DNA from: CAUTUX01 sp963545485
Lineage (GTDB): Bacteria > Bacillota > Clostridia > Christensenellales > CAG-917
Length of the DNA stretch: 64,000 nt
Direction of reading: 5' to 3'
Assembly: GCA_963545485.1 (NCBI GenBank)
Contig: CAUUJG010000006.1
Coordinates: 1 to 64,000, forward strand
Part shown: piece after piece, positions 7,482 to 15,020 of the stretch
Numbering within the stretch: position 1 is the first letter of the stretch
How the letters are laid out: the number at the start of each line of letters is the position of its first letter
Program-made: the position numbers and the translations under genes
Notes under the pieces: model-generated
The model's database searches: none
The model's input: only the letters and a program-made list of their open reading frames with translations
What the model was told of the DNA's origin: nothing

Positions 7482-9126
7482 CAACACATTCTCCTTCTAT
7501 AAGTGCCCTATATAGTCTATGTCCTCCACTAAGGTTGTATGCATCAAACCCATTTGCCTTAAGAATTTGGCACGCAATATATGATCTCATTCCTGTCTCA
7601 CAATTTACATATATTTTTTTATTCTTATTCAACTGATTCAAATTATCTCTTAATTCTTTAAGCGATATGCGGGTTGCCTTATCAAACATAGAAAAACACT
7701 CACCCGTCTCTCTCACATCAAGAAAAGATACATCATCCCTTTTAGACAATGTTGCGTAATCGCTCCAATGCCATACTTTCACCTGCCCGGTTACAATATT
7801 GTCTGCAACAAGCCCAGCAACATTAACTGGATCTTTAGCTGATGAAAATGGCGGGGCATATGCGAAATCAATTTGAGTTAAATCTTTTACTGTCATGCCT
7901 GCCTTAATTGCAACTGCAATGTCATCACATCTCTTATCTACGCCCTTTCCACCAAACACCTGTGCCCCATATATTTTGCCATTATCTTTATCAAATATCA
8001 GTTTGATAGACATCATCTCAGCATTAGGATAATATGTCGCATTTGATGCCGAGTATGTGAACGATTTTTCATAATTCAATCCCAACATCTTTGCAGTTTG
8101 TTCTGATATACCTGTCGAAGCAAGAACTTTTTTTTCAAATTTAAGAATATTTGTCCCTTCTGTACCTTGATATATTTCTTTTATACCACATATATTATTT
8201 GCAGCAATTCTAGCCTGTTTATTCGCTGAAGTGGCAAAAGGGGATACTCCACGCCTATTAGAAACGATATTTTTAATTTCAACAGCATCCCCTATGGCAT
8301 AAACATTGTTATCACTCGTCTGCATATAATCATCTACAATTATTGCTCCTCTGTCTGTGCATTTTATTCCAGACTTAACGACAATATCTGTATCTGGTAC
8401 AACTCCAGTTGCCAGTATAATTAAATCAGTATGTTCTTCTCTTTTGTCAGTAAAAACTATAAATTTGTCATTTTTATCCTTTTTAATATTAATTACTTTT
8501 TCTTTAAGATAAACATTTATATGAGCAGCTTTTTCTATATAATTCAAAAGTTCAGTCGTGCCCTCAATATCTGAAGCCGGAAGTATTTTTTCTGCAGCAT
8601 CTATTAAGGTCACTGATAACCCTCGCCTTTTTAAATTGTCTGCCATTTCAAGACCTATAAATCCACAACCTAAAACAACAGCACTTTTACAATTATTCTC
8701 TTTTATATATTCATCTATTCCATATATATCCGGTATATTTCGGACAGAAAATATTCCTTTTTCTTTTTTAATCCCTATGTCTCTTGATTTAGCTCCGGGA
8801 GAAAGAATCAACTTATCATATGTTTCATACGACTCTCCGGAGGCATCTAAAATTTTTACTCTCTTATTTGCAACATCTATTTCGATGACTTCTGAATTAT
8901 TTTTTACATCTATCCTATAGCGTTTATAAAAAGATGACTTTGTTTGAAGGGTAAGATCTCTTTTATCTTTTATTACTCCACCAACATAGTATGGTAACCC
9001 GCAATTCGCAAATGAAATATATTCTCCTCTTTCCACCATCACTATATCCATCTCTTCATCAAGTCTTCTTAACCTTGCCGCAGCAGTAGCTCCGCCGGCT
9101 ACTCCACCTACTATTACAACTTTCAT
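7474..9126 (-). CDS. CoA-disulfide reductase-like flavoprotein with C-terminal rhodanese domain
   Basis: A 550-aa FAD/NAD(P)H oxidoreductase. VGGVAGGATAAARLRR is the N-terminal FAD loop, ISFANCGLPYYVGG contains the single redox Cys near residue 43 typical of CoA-disulfide reductase/NADH oxidase, VVLGCGFIGLEMADNL is the NAD(P)H loop, and VYAIGDAVE the second FAD motif. From about residue 460 a rhodanese domain follows with the active-site loop CETGMRS. The family reduces CoA disulfide, persulfides or polysulfides; the rhodanese domain favours a persulfide or CoA-persulfide reductase. It is coupled by ATGA to the phosphatase upstream and to the small gene downstream. Exact substrate cannot be set from sequence. 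Confidence 0.9.
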   Translation of the reverse strand: MKVVIVGGVAGGATAAARLRRLDEEMDIVMVERGEYISFANCGLPYYVGGVIKDKRDLTLQTKSSFYKRYRIDVKNNSEVIEIDVANKRVKILDASGESYETYDKLILSPGAKSRDIGIKKEKGIFSVRNIPDIYGIDEYIKENNCKSAVVLGCGFIGLEMADNLKRRGLSVTLIDAAEKILPASDIEGTTELLNYIEKAAHINVYLKEKVINIKKDKNDKFIVFTDKREEHTDLIILATGVVPDTDIVVKSGIKCTDRGAIIVDDYMQTSDNNVYAIGDAVEIKNIVSNRRGVSPFATSANKQARIAANNICGIKEIYQGTEGTNILKFEKKVLASTGISEQTAKMLGLNYEKSFTYSASNATYYPNAEMMSIKLIFDKDNGKIYGAQVFGGKGVDKRCDDIAVAIKAGMTVKDLTQIDFAYAPPFSSAKDPVNVAGLVADNIVTGQVKVWHWSDYATLSKRDDVSFLDVRETGECFSMFDKATRISLKELRDNLNQLNKNKKIYVNCETGMRSYIACQILKANGFDAYNLSGGHRLYRALIEGECVDA

Positions 9127-9584
9127 TTTTCCCTCCTTATTAATACTTTACTTAAGAAGGCTTTACATCCTCTTTCTATATCTTCATATGCTGAATTAAA
9201 ATCTCCCGTATACCATGGATCAGCTACATCGCCTGGCATATCTGTATAATCCAACAACTTATACACCTTATCTTTATGCCCAAGTATATGACATGTATCT
9301 TTTACATTCTCTGAATCCATACATAAAAAATAATCAAACTCGTCATACTGTTGCTTGCTTAATCCTTTTGCAAAATGTCTATCATAAGGAATGCCTTTTT
9401 TATCAAGCATATTCCTAGCTGCTGGATATATTCCGTATCCATGATTACAGTCCGATGTTCCAAATGAATAAACTTCAACATTGCCTATTCTCTCGCTAGT
9501 AACCTTTGCCAATAAGTCCTTCATTACGAATTCCGCCATCGGTGATCTACATATATTTCCAAGACATATAAAAGCAATTTTCAT
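9123..9584 (-). CDS. Low-molecular-weight protein-tyrosine phosphatase
   Basis: A 153-aa cysteine phosphatase. The P-loop CLGNICRS begins at residue 7, right after the start, and the general-acid motif DPWYTGDF lies near residue 121, both diagnostic. Substrate could be a phosphotyrosine or phosphoarginine protein; no tyrosine kinase or capsule genes are nearby, so the target is unknown. It is the first gene of the operon that continues through the aro genes. No ribosome binding site precedes the ATG, and an extended -10 sits only 6 bases upstream, so it may be a leaderless message. Confidence 0.93.
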   Translation of the reverse strand: MKIAFICLGNICRSPMAEFVMKDLLAKVTSERIGNVEVYSFGTSDCNHGYGIYPAARNMLDKKGIPYDRHFAKGLSKQQYDEFDYFLCMDSENVKDTCHILGHKDKVYKLLDYTDMPGDVADPWYTGDFNSAYEDIERGCKAFLSKVLIRREK

Positions 9585-9590
9585 GTTTTA

Positions 9591-9599
9591 ATTATAACA
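9591..9599 (-). promoter_or_regulatory. Extended -10 promoter element of the PTP-aro operon
   Basis: The minus strand reads TGTTATAAT, an extended -10 with a perfect TATAAT (9591-9596). Only six bases separate it from the ATG at 9584, so transcription would start at or beside the start codon. No good -35 was found. Confidence 0.5.
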
Positions 9600-9687
9600 A
9601 ATCTACATTGAAATATCTTTAAAACTTCTGTCTGCAAAATTACACATATTATGTTATTTTTTTATAGGATGTATCCCCTTTCTCATA

Positions 9688-9716
9688 TTGTATGTCTAAA
9701 ATATTAGTGTTAAAAT
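9688..9716 (+). promoter_or_regulatory. Candidate promoter of the iron alcohol dehydrogenase
   Basis: TTGTAT (9688-9693), a 17-base spacer and TAAAAT (9711-9716), followed after about 20 bases by GGGGGA and the start codon at 9747. Confidence 0.55.
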
Positions 9717-9746
9717 TGGTATATACTTTTCACATATGGGGGAATT

Positions 9747-10955
9747 ATGAACTGTTTTTCAAAATGTTATTGCAGATGCTATCAAAGAATAATGTATATG
9801 GCTTCCTTTATGTTGCCATGGCGTGTGCCAGAACAACTCTCTGGAGAAGGTAGCCTTGCCGACTTACCAAAATTCATTAAAGAAAAAGGGTGGAAAAGTG
9901 GTCTGGTTGTTAGTGATGAAATGCTCGTTAAATTAGGTCTTGTTGAACCACTATTGGAAGGAATGAAAAAAGAAGGTATCAAAGCTACATTGTTTGATAA
10001 GGTTGTCCCAAATCCTACAATAACTAATGTTGAAGATGGTTTTGCAATTTATAAAAAAGAAGAATGCGATCATATTATTGCTCTCGGCGGTGGTTCCGTT
10101 ATGGACTGTGCAAAAATTATTGCAGCAAGAGCTGTAAAACCAAAACAACCTATCAATAAAATGAAAGGTATTCTTAAGGTTGGTAAAAAACTACCACCTC
10201 TAGTTGCAATACCAACAACTTCTGGTACCGGGTCCGAAGCCACCTTAGCTGCTGTTATATCAAACCCAGAAACACATGAAAAATATCCAATTAATGATCC
10301 ACATTTAATTCCTGCTTATGCAGTTATGGATCCTTTATTAACTATTGGTCTTCCTAAACCTATAACTTCCACAACTGGTATGGATGCTTTAACTCACGCT
10401 GTTGAAGCTTATATTGGCAGTGAAAATACTAAAGCAACAAAAAAATATGCAATTGAGGCAACACAATTGATCTTTAAATATTTAAAGAGAGCTTATGATA
10501 AGGGTGATGATAAGGAAGCAAGAAATATGATGCAAAAAGCTTCATTACTGGCTGGCATGGCATTTACTCGTGCATATGTCGGTTATGTACATGCAGTAGC
10601 TCATACTCTCGGCGGATTCTATGGAGTTCCACACGGATTAGCAAATGCTGTAATATTACCTCATGTACTTAAAGAATATGGTAAGAAAGCTCATAAGAAA
10701 CTTGCACGACTCGCAGATGCCGTAGGAATAACTGGTGCCAATATTCATGAAAAAGCAGAAAAATTTATTCAGGCAATTCGTGATCTTAATACTTCAATGG
10801 ATATACCTGAAAAAATTCAAGGCAAGTATACAATTAAAGAAGAAGATATACCTTTGATGGTAAAACGTGCTCTTGCTGAAGGCAATCCACTGTATCCAGT
10901 TCCTGTAATCTGGGGCAAAAAAGAAATAGAAAAAATTTATAGAATTATTATGTAA
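9747..10955 (+). CDS. Iron-containing alcohol dehydrogenase
   Basis: A 402-aa group III alcohol dehydrogenase that interconverts alcohols and aldehydes/ketones with NAD(P)H; substrate unknown. GGGSVMDCAK is the nucleotide-binding loop and IPTTSGTGSEAT the following family signature. Metal ligands are visible in GMDALTHAVEAY (Asp and His) and HAVAHTLGGFYGVPHGLANA (two His). The chosen ATG follows GGGGGA at short spacing; a later Met (residue 16) has no ribosome binding site. If the first start is right, the protein has an odd Cys-rich lead (four Cys in the first 13 residues). It stands alone between its own promoter and a bidirectional terminator, facing the next gene. Confidence 0.92.
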   Translation: MNCFSKCYCRCYQRIMYMASFMLPWRVPEQLSGEGSLADLPKFIKEKGWKSGLVVSDEMLVKLGLVEPLLEGMKKEGIKATLFDKVVPNPTITNVEDGFAIYKKEECDHIIALGGGSVMDCAKIIAARAVKPKQPINKMKGILKVGKKLPPLVAIPTTSGTGSEATLAAVISNPETHEKYPINDPHLIPAYAVMDPLLTIGLPKPITSTTGMDALTHAVEAYIGSENTKATKKYAIEATQLIFKYLKRAYDKGDDKEARNMMQKASLLAGMAFTRAYVGYVHAVAHTLGGFYGVPHGLANAVILPHVLKEYGKKAHKKLARLADAVGITGANIHEKAEKFIQAIRDLNTSMDIPEKIQGKYTIKEEDIPLMVKRALAEGNPLYPVPVIWGKKEIEKIYRIIM

Positions 10956-10956
10956 A

Positions 10957-10987
10957 AAAATAAAACACTTTTTAAGTGTTTTATTTT
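10957..10987. terminator. Bidirectional terminator between convergent genes
   Basis: AAAATAAAACACTT and AAGTGTTTTATTTT form a perfect 14-bp inverted repeat with a three-base loop. The flanking A and T runs make it work in both directions. It serves the dehydrogenase on the plus strand and the 118-aa gene on the minus strand, whose stop codon lies inside the stem. Confidence 0.85.
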
Positions 10988-11337
10988 GCTACATCATTAT
11001 TTTCTTCGATAGTTTTGTTTTTCACTTTTGCGGCTTCAATTTCAGCAAGTTTTTTCTTCGCCTCTTCCATCTTTTTATTTTTTCGTTTTGTAACAAAGAA
11101 CATTCCTATCGCAGGAACGATACTCAAACCAAGAATTACGCCACCAACTATTCCAAATACTTTCTGATCTTTAGGACTAATCGTCCTTTTTGCTAATACT
11201 CCAACTTCTATCTGGTTCGCCTCATTATACGCATTTACTTTTGCTGTCTTGCGGTATTGTCCTATAAATACACTTACTGCTATTACTAAAATTATTCCTA
11301 AAATTCCTATTGTTATTTTATTTATTTGTTTTTTCAT
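10981..11337 (-). CDS. Small two-helix membrane protein of unknown function
   Basis: A 118-aa protein with a hydrophobic segment near residues 8-26 (possibly a signal anchor), a short polar loop, a second membrane segment near 62-82 and a basic, Lys/Glu-rich C-terminal helix (KRKNKKMEEAKKKLAEIEAAK) that could be a coiled coil in the cytoplasm. No family was recognised. GGAG lies about 4-5 bases before the ATG. It stands alone between ssrA and a bidirectional terminator. Its position downstream of the tmRNA gene could mean shared transcription or independent insertion; nothing decides this. Confidence 0.65.
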   Translation of the reverse strand: MKKQINKITIGILGIILVIAVSVFIGQYRKTAKVNAYNEANQIEVGVLAKRTISPKDQKVFGIVGGVILGLSIVPAIGMFFVTKRKNKKMEEAKKKLAEIEAAKVKNKTIEENNDVAK

Positions 11338-11567
11338 ATTTCTCCATTTGGTTTTATTTTAGAATATCCATTCTCCTTTTTTTGTGGAAGCAATTCTTTT
11401 TAACACACCTTCTTTTTTTATGTTTTAATGTGCAAGCTTATTCCATCTTCAGTTACATCTAGCTATTGCCATCTCTTTTGCAATTCTCTTCACATCTACT
11501 ACATTCATAATTCTAGATAATTATAACATTTTAAATAAATTAACTATACTGTCGTGGAATTTTTGAT
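11338..11567. other. Intergenic stretch with no recognised gene
   Basis: About 230 bp between the 118-aa gene and the 3' end of ssrA. It contains only very short reading frames (one of 19 codons on the minus strand without a ribosome binding site) and no convincing tRNA, terminator or repeat. Confidence 0.5.
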
Positions 11568-11925
11568 TGGTGGAGAAGCAGGGAATTGCACCCTGGTCCA
11601 AGTAATTCATCATAGCACTTTCTACATGTTTATTGTATGTATCAATTTTTCTCAGAACCATGACATACACGCATGAAACTTTGATGAGCCTATAGTAACG
11701 ATATTCAGCCTAGGCTTTCTAAATATCTTCTCTGTCTGCTATGACATCAGCTTATCAATCGACAGCTATCGAGGCTGACGGCAACAATTAAATTATGCTG
11801 CTAAAGCGAGCTCTTGTGAGCCCATATCATTTTTTGCATTTATTTTGCAAGTTCCGTTTTAAAGTAGACGAGCCTACTACATGCTTATACTACCAAAAAT
11901 CACCTGTCGAATCTTATACATCCCC
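11568..11925 (-). ncRNA. ssrA: Transfer-messenger RNA (tmRNA)
   Basis: tmRNA rescues stalled ribosomes and tags the nascent protein for proteolysis. On the minus strand it begins GGGGATGTATAAGATTCGAC, containing the universal GATTCGAC of tmRNA 5' ends, and ends CTTCTCCACCA with an encoded CCA. The acceptor stem pairs GGGGAUG with CUUCUCC, with one G-U and one U-U. The tag frame (11793-11837) reads AKNDMGSQELALAA then TAA, ending in the expected hydrophobic-Ala-Ala. Length is about 358 nt. The T-arm is CAGGG/CCCTG with loop TGCAATT, where the normally invariant second U is G. A likely -10 (TATATA) lies about 11 bases upstream of the 5' end. Confidence 0.95.
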
Positions 11926-12014
11926 ACATGATTTGGTATATAGAAATTACATCAAAAAATAATATTAGTCATGCAACCTAAAAATATTTAATATAAATAG
12001 ATATTCTAACCCGT

Positions 12015-13199
12015 TTAATCTGCGTAGTTCGAGAAATAATTTTGTATATATATAATTGGTGTTCCCTTATCTCCACTGCCAGATGTTAAATCAGATAAAG
12101 ACCCAAGTAAGTCGGTTAGTCTTCTTGGAGTTGTGCCCTGTGATGCCATGTTTGATTTTAAATCCTTATCTTTTTTCTTTATTGCATCTATAATTTGCTT
12201 CTTTACTTCATCACCTTTAAGATCTGCGAATTGATTATCTGCAAGATATTTCAATTTAAGTTCATTCGGTGTACCTTCAAGTCCGGCAGTGTATCCAGGA
12301 GACACAACAGGATCTGCGAGTTCCCAAATTTTTCCTACAGGATCCTTAAATGCACCATCACCATACACCATGACTTCAACTTTCTTTTTTGTTTTTTCAA
12401 GTATCATATTTTGAACTTTTTCAACAAACTCTTGGCAGTCTCTTGGAAACAGTTTTACTGTATCTTTTGTGGAAAGGTTTGAACCAAGCAAACCATATTC
12501 TTTATTGTATCCACTACCATCTACAGATGAAGTCATTATATCATCTAATGAAAGAACTATTTTTGCACCTGCTTCTTCAAGGATTCTCTTTGTTCTTTTT
12601 CTTGTATGTATATCAGCATTTATTATTTTCTTTGCATACTTCAAAATTGTTTTAGGATTATTTGATAAAATAATTGTTGCTTTATCACCACATATTTCTT
12701 TGTAATATTTTACATAATCTATCCCAGTAAATGGGTGTTTTATGTCCTTGAATTTTTTGTACAATTTATCTTCTGTAAAAACATCTTTATATGGATTTAC
12801 TTTATTTCTATCCAATTCATCAACGCTCATTAAGTGATTTCCAACCTCATCACTTGGATATGAAAGCATTATAACCAATTTGTCAGCTGCTTCTTGAATT
12901 CCTTTTAATAATAACGAAAATCTATTTCTCGAAAGTATTGGAAATATTAACCCTATAGTTCCTTCACCTATTTTCTCTCTAACATCTTTTGCAATTTGCT
13001 GTACTGTTGCATAATTTCCCTGAGAACGGGCAAGAACAGCTTCTGTCACTGCTATAACATCTCTATCTTGTATTTTAAATCCTGTATCCTTATCCGCCGC
13101 TGCATCAAGCACGCTTTTGACAACAATCTCAGCAAGGTCGTCACCAGACTTGATTATTGGGGCTTTAATGCCTCTGGATATTGTTCCTACAGTACTCAT
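12015..13199 (-). CDS. F420-0:glutamate ligase-like protein (CofE family), orphan
   Basis: A 394-aa protein with the N-terminal features of the CofE/FbiB ligase family (PF01996): IKSGDDLAEIVVKS, DRDVIAVTEAVLARSQGN near residues 45-62 and an extended C-terminal region including VYGDGAFKDPVGKIWELADP. CofE adds glutamate to coenzyme F420, a cofactor not expected in Clostridia, and no F420 genes are nearby. Related proteins are widespread in Clostridia without F420, so the family likely ligates a different acceptor here. It has its own promoter and an AAGGAG-type binding site upstream and is a single-gene unit between ssrA and the AAA+ gene. Confidence 0.75.
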   Translation of the reverse strand: MSTVGTISRGIKAPIIKSGDDLAEIVVKSVLDAAADKDTGFKIQDRDVIAVTEAVLARSQGNYATVQQIAKDVREKIGEGTIGLIFPILSRNRFSLLLKGIQEAADKLVIMLSYPSDEVGNHLMSVDELDRNKVNPYKDVFTEDKLYKKFKDIKHPFTGIDYVKYYKEICGDKATIILSNNPKTILKYAKKIINADIHTRKRTKRILEEAGAKIVLSLDDIMTSSVDGSGYNKEYGLLGSNLSTKDTVKLFPRDCQEFVEKVQNMILEKTKKKVEVMVYGDGAFKDPVGKIWELADPVVSPGYTAGLEGTPNELKLKYLADNQFADLKGDEVKKQIIDAIKKKDKDLKSNMASQGTTPRRLTDLLGSLSDLTSGSGDKGTPIIYIQNYFSNYAD

Positions 13200-13246
13200 A
13201 TGCTACCTCTTTTTCAAAACTCCTTATTGATGTTTTTGACTAACAA

Positions 13247-13275
13247 AGTATATTGCAATAAATCGGAAAAATCAA
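13247..13275 (-). promoter_or_regulatory. Promoter of the CofE-like gene
   Basis: Minus strand TTGATT (13270-13275), a 17-base spacer and TATACT (13247-13252), a good sigma-A match about 50 bp before the start codon. Confidence 0.6.
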
Positions 13276-13309
13276 ATTCGGCTGTTTTTTTGATTCTATC
13301 TACTTCTTT

Positions 13310-14617
13310 TTATCTGCCAATAAACATGCCAAAATAAAAAGGCATATATATCGTCTCTGCGTTGTCTATAAATGTGTTCCCGCTATACAAAACTATCTTT
13401 TTGTTTATATACTTCCCAAATAACAGAGACGCATTATCTAGACTCGCATGTCTTTTATAATCTTTTCCTGATTTAACTTCTATCAATGAAATTTTGTTAC
13501 CGTCTTCATAAACAAAATCTATTTCCATCCTACTTTTTCGATCATAGTAGTTTAACTTTATACCATTTTTTACCAGCATCCCAGCGATAGCATTTTCCAT
13601 TATACTTCCTTCATTGATACCAATATCACCAAAAAATAGTTCGTGCTGTATTTTTCTTTTTGATAAAAAAGAAAGTACCCCTGTGTCCAACAAATACAAT
13701 TTAAACATGTTGTGTTTTTCTCTAAATGCCAATGGATACTCCAGTGCACTGATGTTATAACATGGATACGCTATGCCCGCATCAAACAACCAATCAACGA
13801 TATCACCATATTTTCGTTCATTTCCATATTGGTCGATTTTTGAATATATAAACCGCTTTGATCGACCGCTAAGTTGTTCTGGAATGGCATCAAACATCCC
13901 TCTAACTAGTGCAGGTCTCTTTGCATATTTCGCAATGTCATCTTGATAACTTATCACTATTTTCTTTTGTTCAGTCAATGTTTTTGTCAAATCCGTATCG
14001 TTCATAAACATTGAAACAACAGCTGGCATTCCTCCAATCGCCAAATATTCTCTAAAATATTTCATCATTTGAGTATGCACAAATAAATCCACTGCCAATG
14101 TCTTTTCAAAGCAATTTCTAAGCTGACTTATTAAATCTTCACTTACATTTCTAGCCCATAAAAATTCTTCAAAATCTAACGGGAACATTTCAAATTTTTC
14201 TTCAAAACCGACAGGATATGAAGAAACTTCTTTATAATTAATACCTAACAATGAACCACTTTGAATGTAATCATACTTTCCATCCTCTACGAGAAATTTA
14301 ATTGCCGTTCTTGCTTCCGGACAAGATTGTATTTCGTCAAAAAATATAAGAGTATCCCCTTGAATAAGATTCCCTACATTAGATAAGGCTGTTATATTTC
14401 GTATTATTGTATCTGCAGAAAGACTTCCTGTCTTAAATGCAGATTTAAAAAATGGATCTTTTTCAAAATTTATTTCAACAAACCGCTTATAACTTTTCGC
14501 GAACTCTCTAACAATAAAGGTCTTTCCTACTTGTCTTGCTCCACTTAACAGCAAAGCACTTTTACTTTTATTTTTCTTCCAAAAAAATAATTTTTCTAAC
14601 ATTTTTCGTTTTAACAT
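13310..14617 (-). CDS. AAA+ ATPase with DUF4143 domain
   Basis: A 435-aa ATPase of the widespread AAA_14/DUF4143 type. LLSGARQVGKTFIVREFA near residues 23-40 is Walker A, LIFFDEIQSCPEART near 89-103 is Walker B, and the C-terminal region (KLYLLDTGVLS, MENAIAGML, YYDRKSRMEIDFVY, LIEVKSGKDY) is the PD-(D/E)xK-like DUF4143 domain with the D-ExK pattern of a nuclease fold. Function of this family is unsettled; such genes are patchily distributed and often move between strains. It is a single gene, and a 32-bp tandem repeat lies about 70 bp upstream of its start and might be a control site. Confidence 0.88.
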   Translation of the reverse strand: MLKRKMLEKLFFWKKNKSKSALLLSGARQVGKTFIVREFAKSYKRFVEINFEKDPFFKSAFKTGSLSADTIIRNITALSNVGNLIQGDTLIFFDEIQSCPEARTAIKFLVEDGKYDYIQSGSLLGINYKEVSSYPVGFEEKFEMFPLDFEEFLWARNVSEDLISQLRNCFEKTLAVDLFVHTQMMKYFREYLAIGGMPAVVSMFMNDTDLTKTLTEQKKIVISYQDDIAKYAKRPALVRGMFDAIPEQLSGRSKRFIYSKIDQYGNERKYGDIVDWLFDAGIAYPCYNISALEYPLAFREKHNMFKLYLLDTGVLSFLSKRKIQHELFFGDIGINEGSIMENAIAGMLVKNGIKLNYYDRKSRMEIDFVYEDGNKISLIEVKSGKDYKRHASLDNASLLFGKYINKKIVLYSGNTFIDNAETIYMPFYFGMFIGR

Positions 14618-14686
14618 AGTTTATCCCTTGCATTTAAATTATACGGTCTATCACAGCATCCACTCAAGACTTTATTGTTGTCTTTA

Positions 14687-14768
14687 CATGAAATTACATA
14701 AATTATTTTGCATTTTTGCATGAAATTACATAAATTATTTTGCATTTTTGCATGAAATTACATGAATT
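14687..14768. repeat. 32-bp tandem repeat, 2.6 copies
   Basis: Two identical 32-bp units start at 14687 and 14719 (beginning CATGAAATTACATAAATTAT), followed by an 18-base partial copy at 14751 with one mismatch. The array lies between the AAA+ gene start and the ECF promoter, which are divergent. It is direct, not palindromic and has no spacers, so it is not CRISPR. Confidence 0.9.
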
Positions 14769-14823
14769 CGTCTTTTCCTGACCATACTCAGCATTATACA
14801 AATGTGTCCTAATTACGATCAAA

Positions 14824-14852
14824 TTGACAAGTTGTATCATGTACAGTAGACT
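14824..14852 (+). promoter_or_regulatory. Promoter of the riboswitch-ECF transcript
   Basis: A perfect TTGACA (14824-14829), 17-base spacer and TAGACT (14847-14852). The predicted start near 14859 falls just before the first aptamer stem at 14861, which supports both calls. Confidence 0.7.
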
Positions 14853-14860
14853 TTAGACAA

Positions 14861-14982
14861 TATCTTTGGGTAGGGGTTCCTAATCGGTGGTAATGCTAGC
14901 TTTGACTAGACAAGTCCAACAGTCTCAACGGTTGATGTGGTGAGATTCCACAACCGCCTGTAAAGTCAGAATGGGAAAGATA
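14861..14982 (+). promoter_or_regulatory. Divergent FMN-class riboswitch aptamer
   Basis: The P1 stem TATCTTT (14861-14867) pairs perfectly with AAAGATA (14976-14982). Inside are hallmarks of the FMN (RFN) aptamer: GGGTAGGGG then CGGTGGTAAT, a P3 hairpin CTAG/CTAG, a P5 hairpin TGTGGTGAGATTCCACAACC and the GTAAAGTC..AATGGGA segment. It departs from the FMN consensus at places that are normally fixed: P2 and its loop are about five bases shorter, the usual CCGACAGT is CCGCCTGT, GTCTGGATG is GTCAGAATG, and the following GAGAGAAG is one base shorter. Ligand could be FMN, another flavin or something else. It precedes an ECF S component. Confidence 0.75.
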
Positions 14983-15019
14983 GAGCTTTAATGCACCCTG
15001 CTCTTAGTTTGGAGTGCAT
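14982..15019 (+). promoter_or_regulatory. Possible translational switch hairpins before the ECF gene
   Basis: ATGCAC (14991-14996) is complementary to GTGCAT (15014-15019), which overlaps the Shine-Dalgarno GGAG (15011-15014). A competing pair, AGAGC (14982-14986) with GCTCT (15000-15004), shares a base with the aptamer P1. There is no U-run, so control of translation rather than termination is inferred. Confidence 0.45.
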
Positions 15020-15020
15020 A

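Noticed and set aside
11460..11520. Possible 19-residue peptide MNVVDVKRIAKEMAIARCN on the minus strand
   Set aside because: No ribosome binding site, too short to judge and no neighbouring context.
11568..11925. Integrated element at the tmRNA 3' end
   Set aside because: No integrase, direct repeat of the CCA end or phage gene is present next to ssrA.
12015..13199. Complete F420 biosynthesis
   Set aside because: Only the ligase-like gene is present; no CofC, CofD, CofG or CofH gene is in the window.
14687..14768. CRISPR array
   Set aside because: Copies are contiguous with no spacers, and there are only 2.6 of them.
14991..15020. Earlier ATG for the ECF S component
   Set aside because: No binding site and it lies in the putative switching hairpin; the ATG at 15021 has GGAG.
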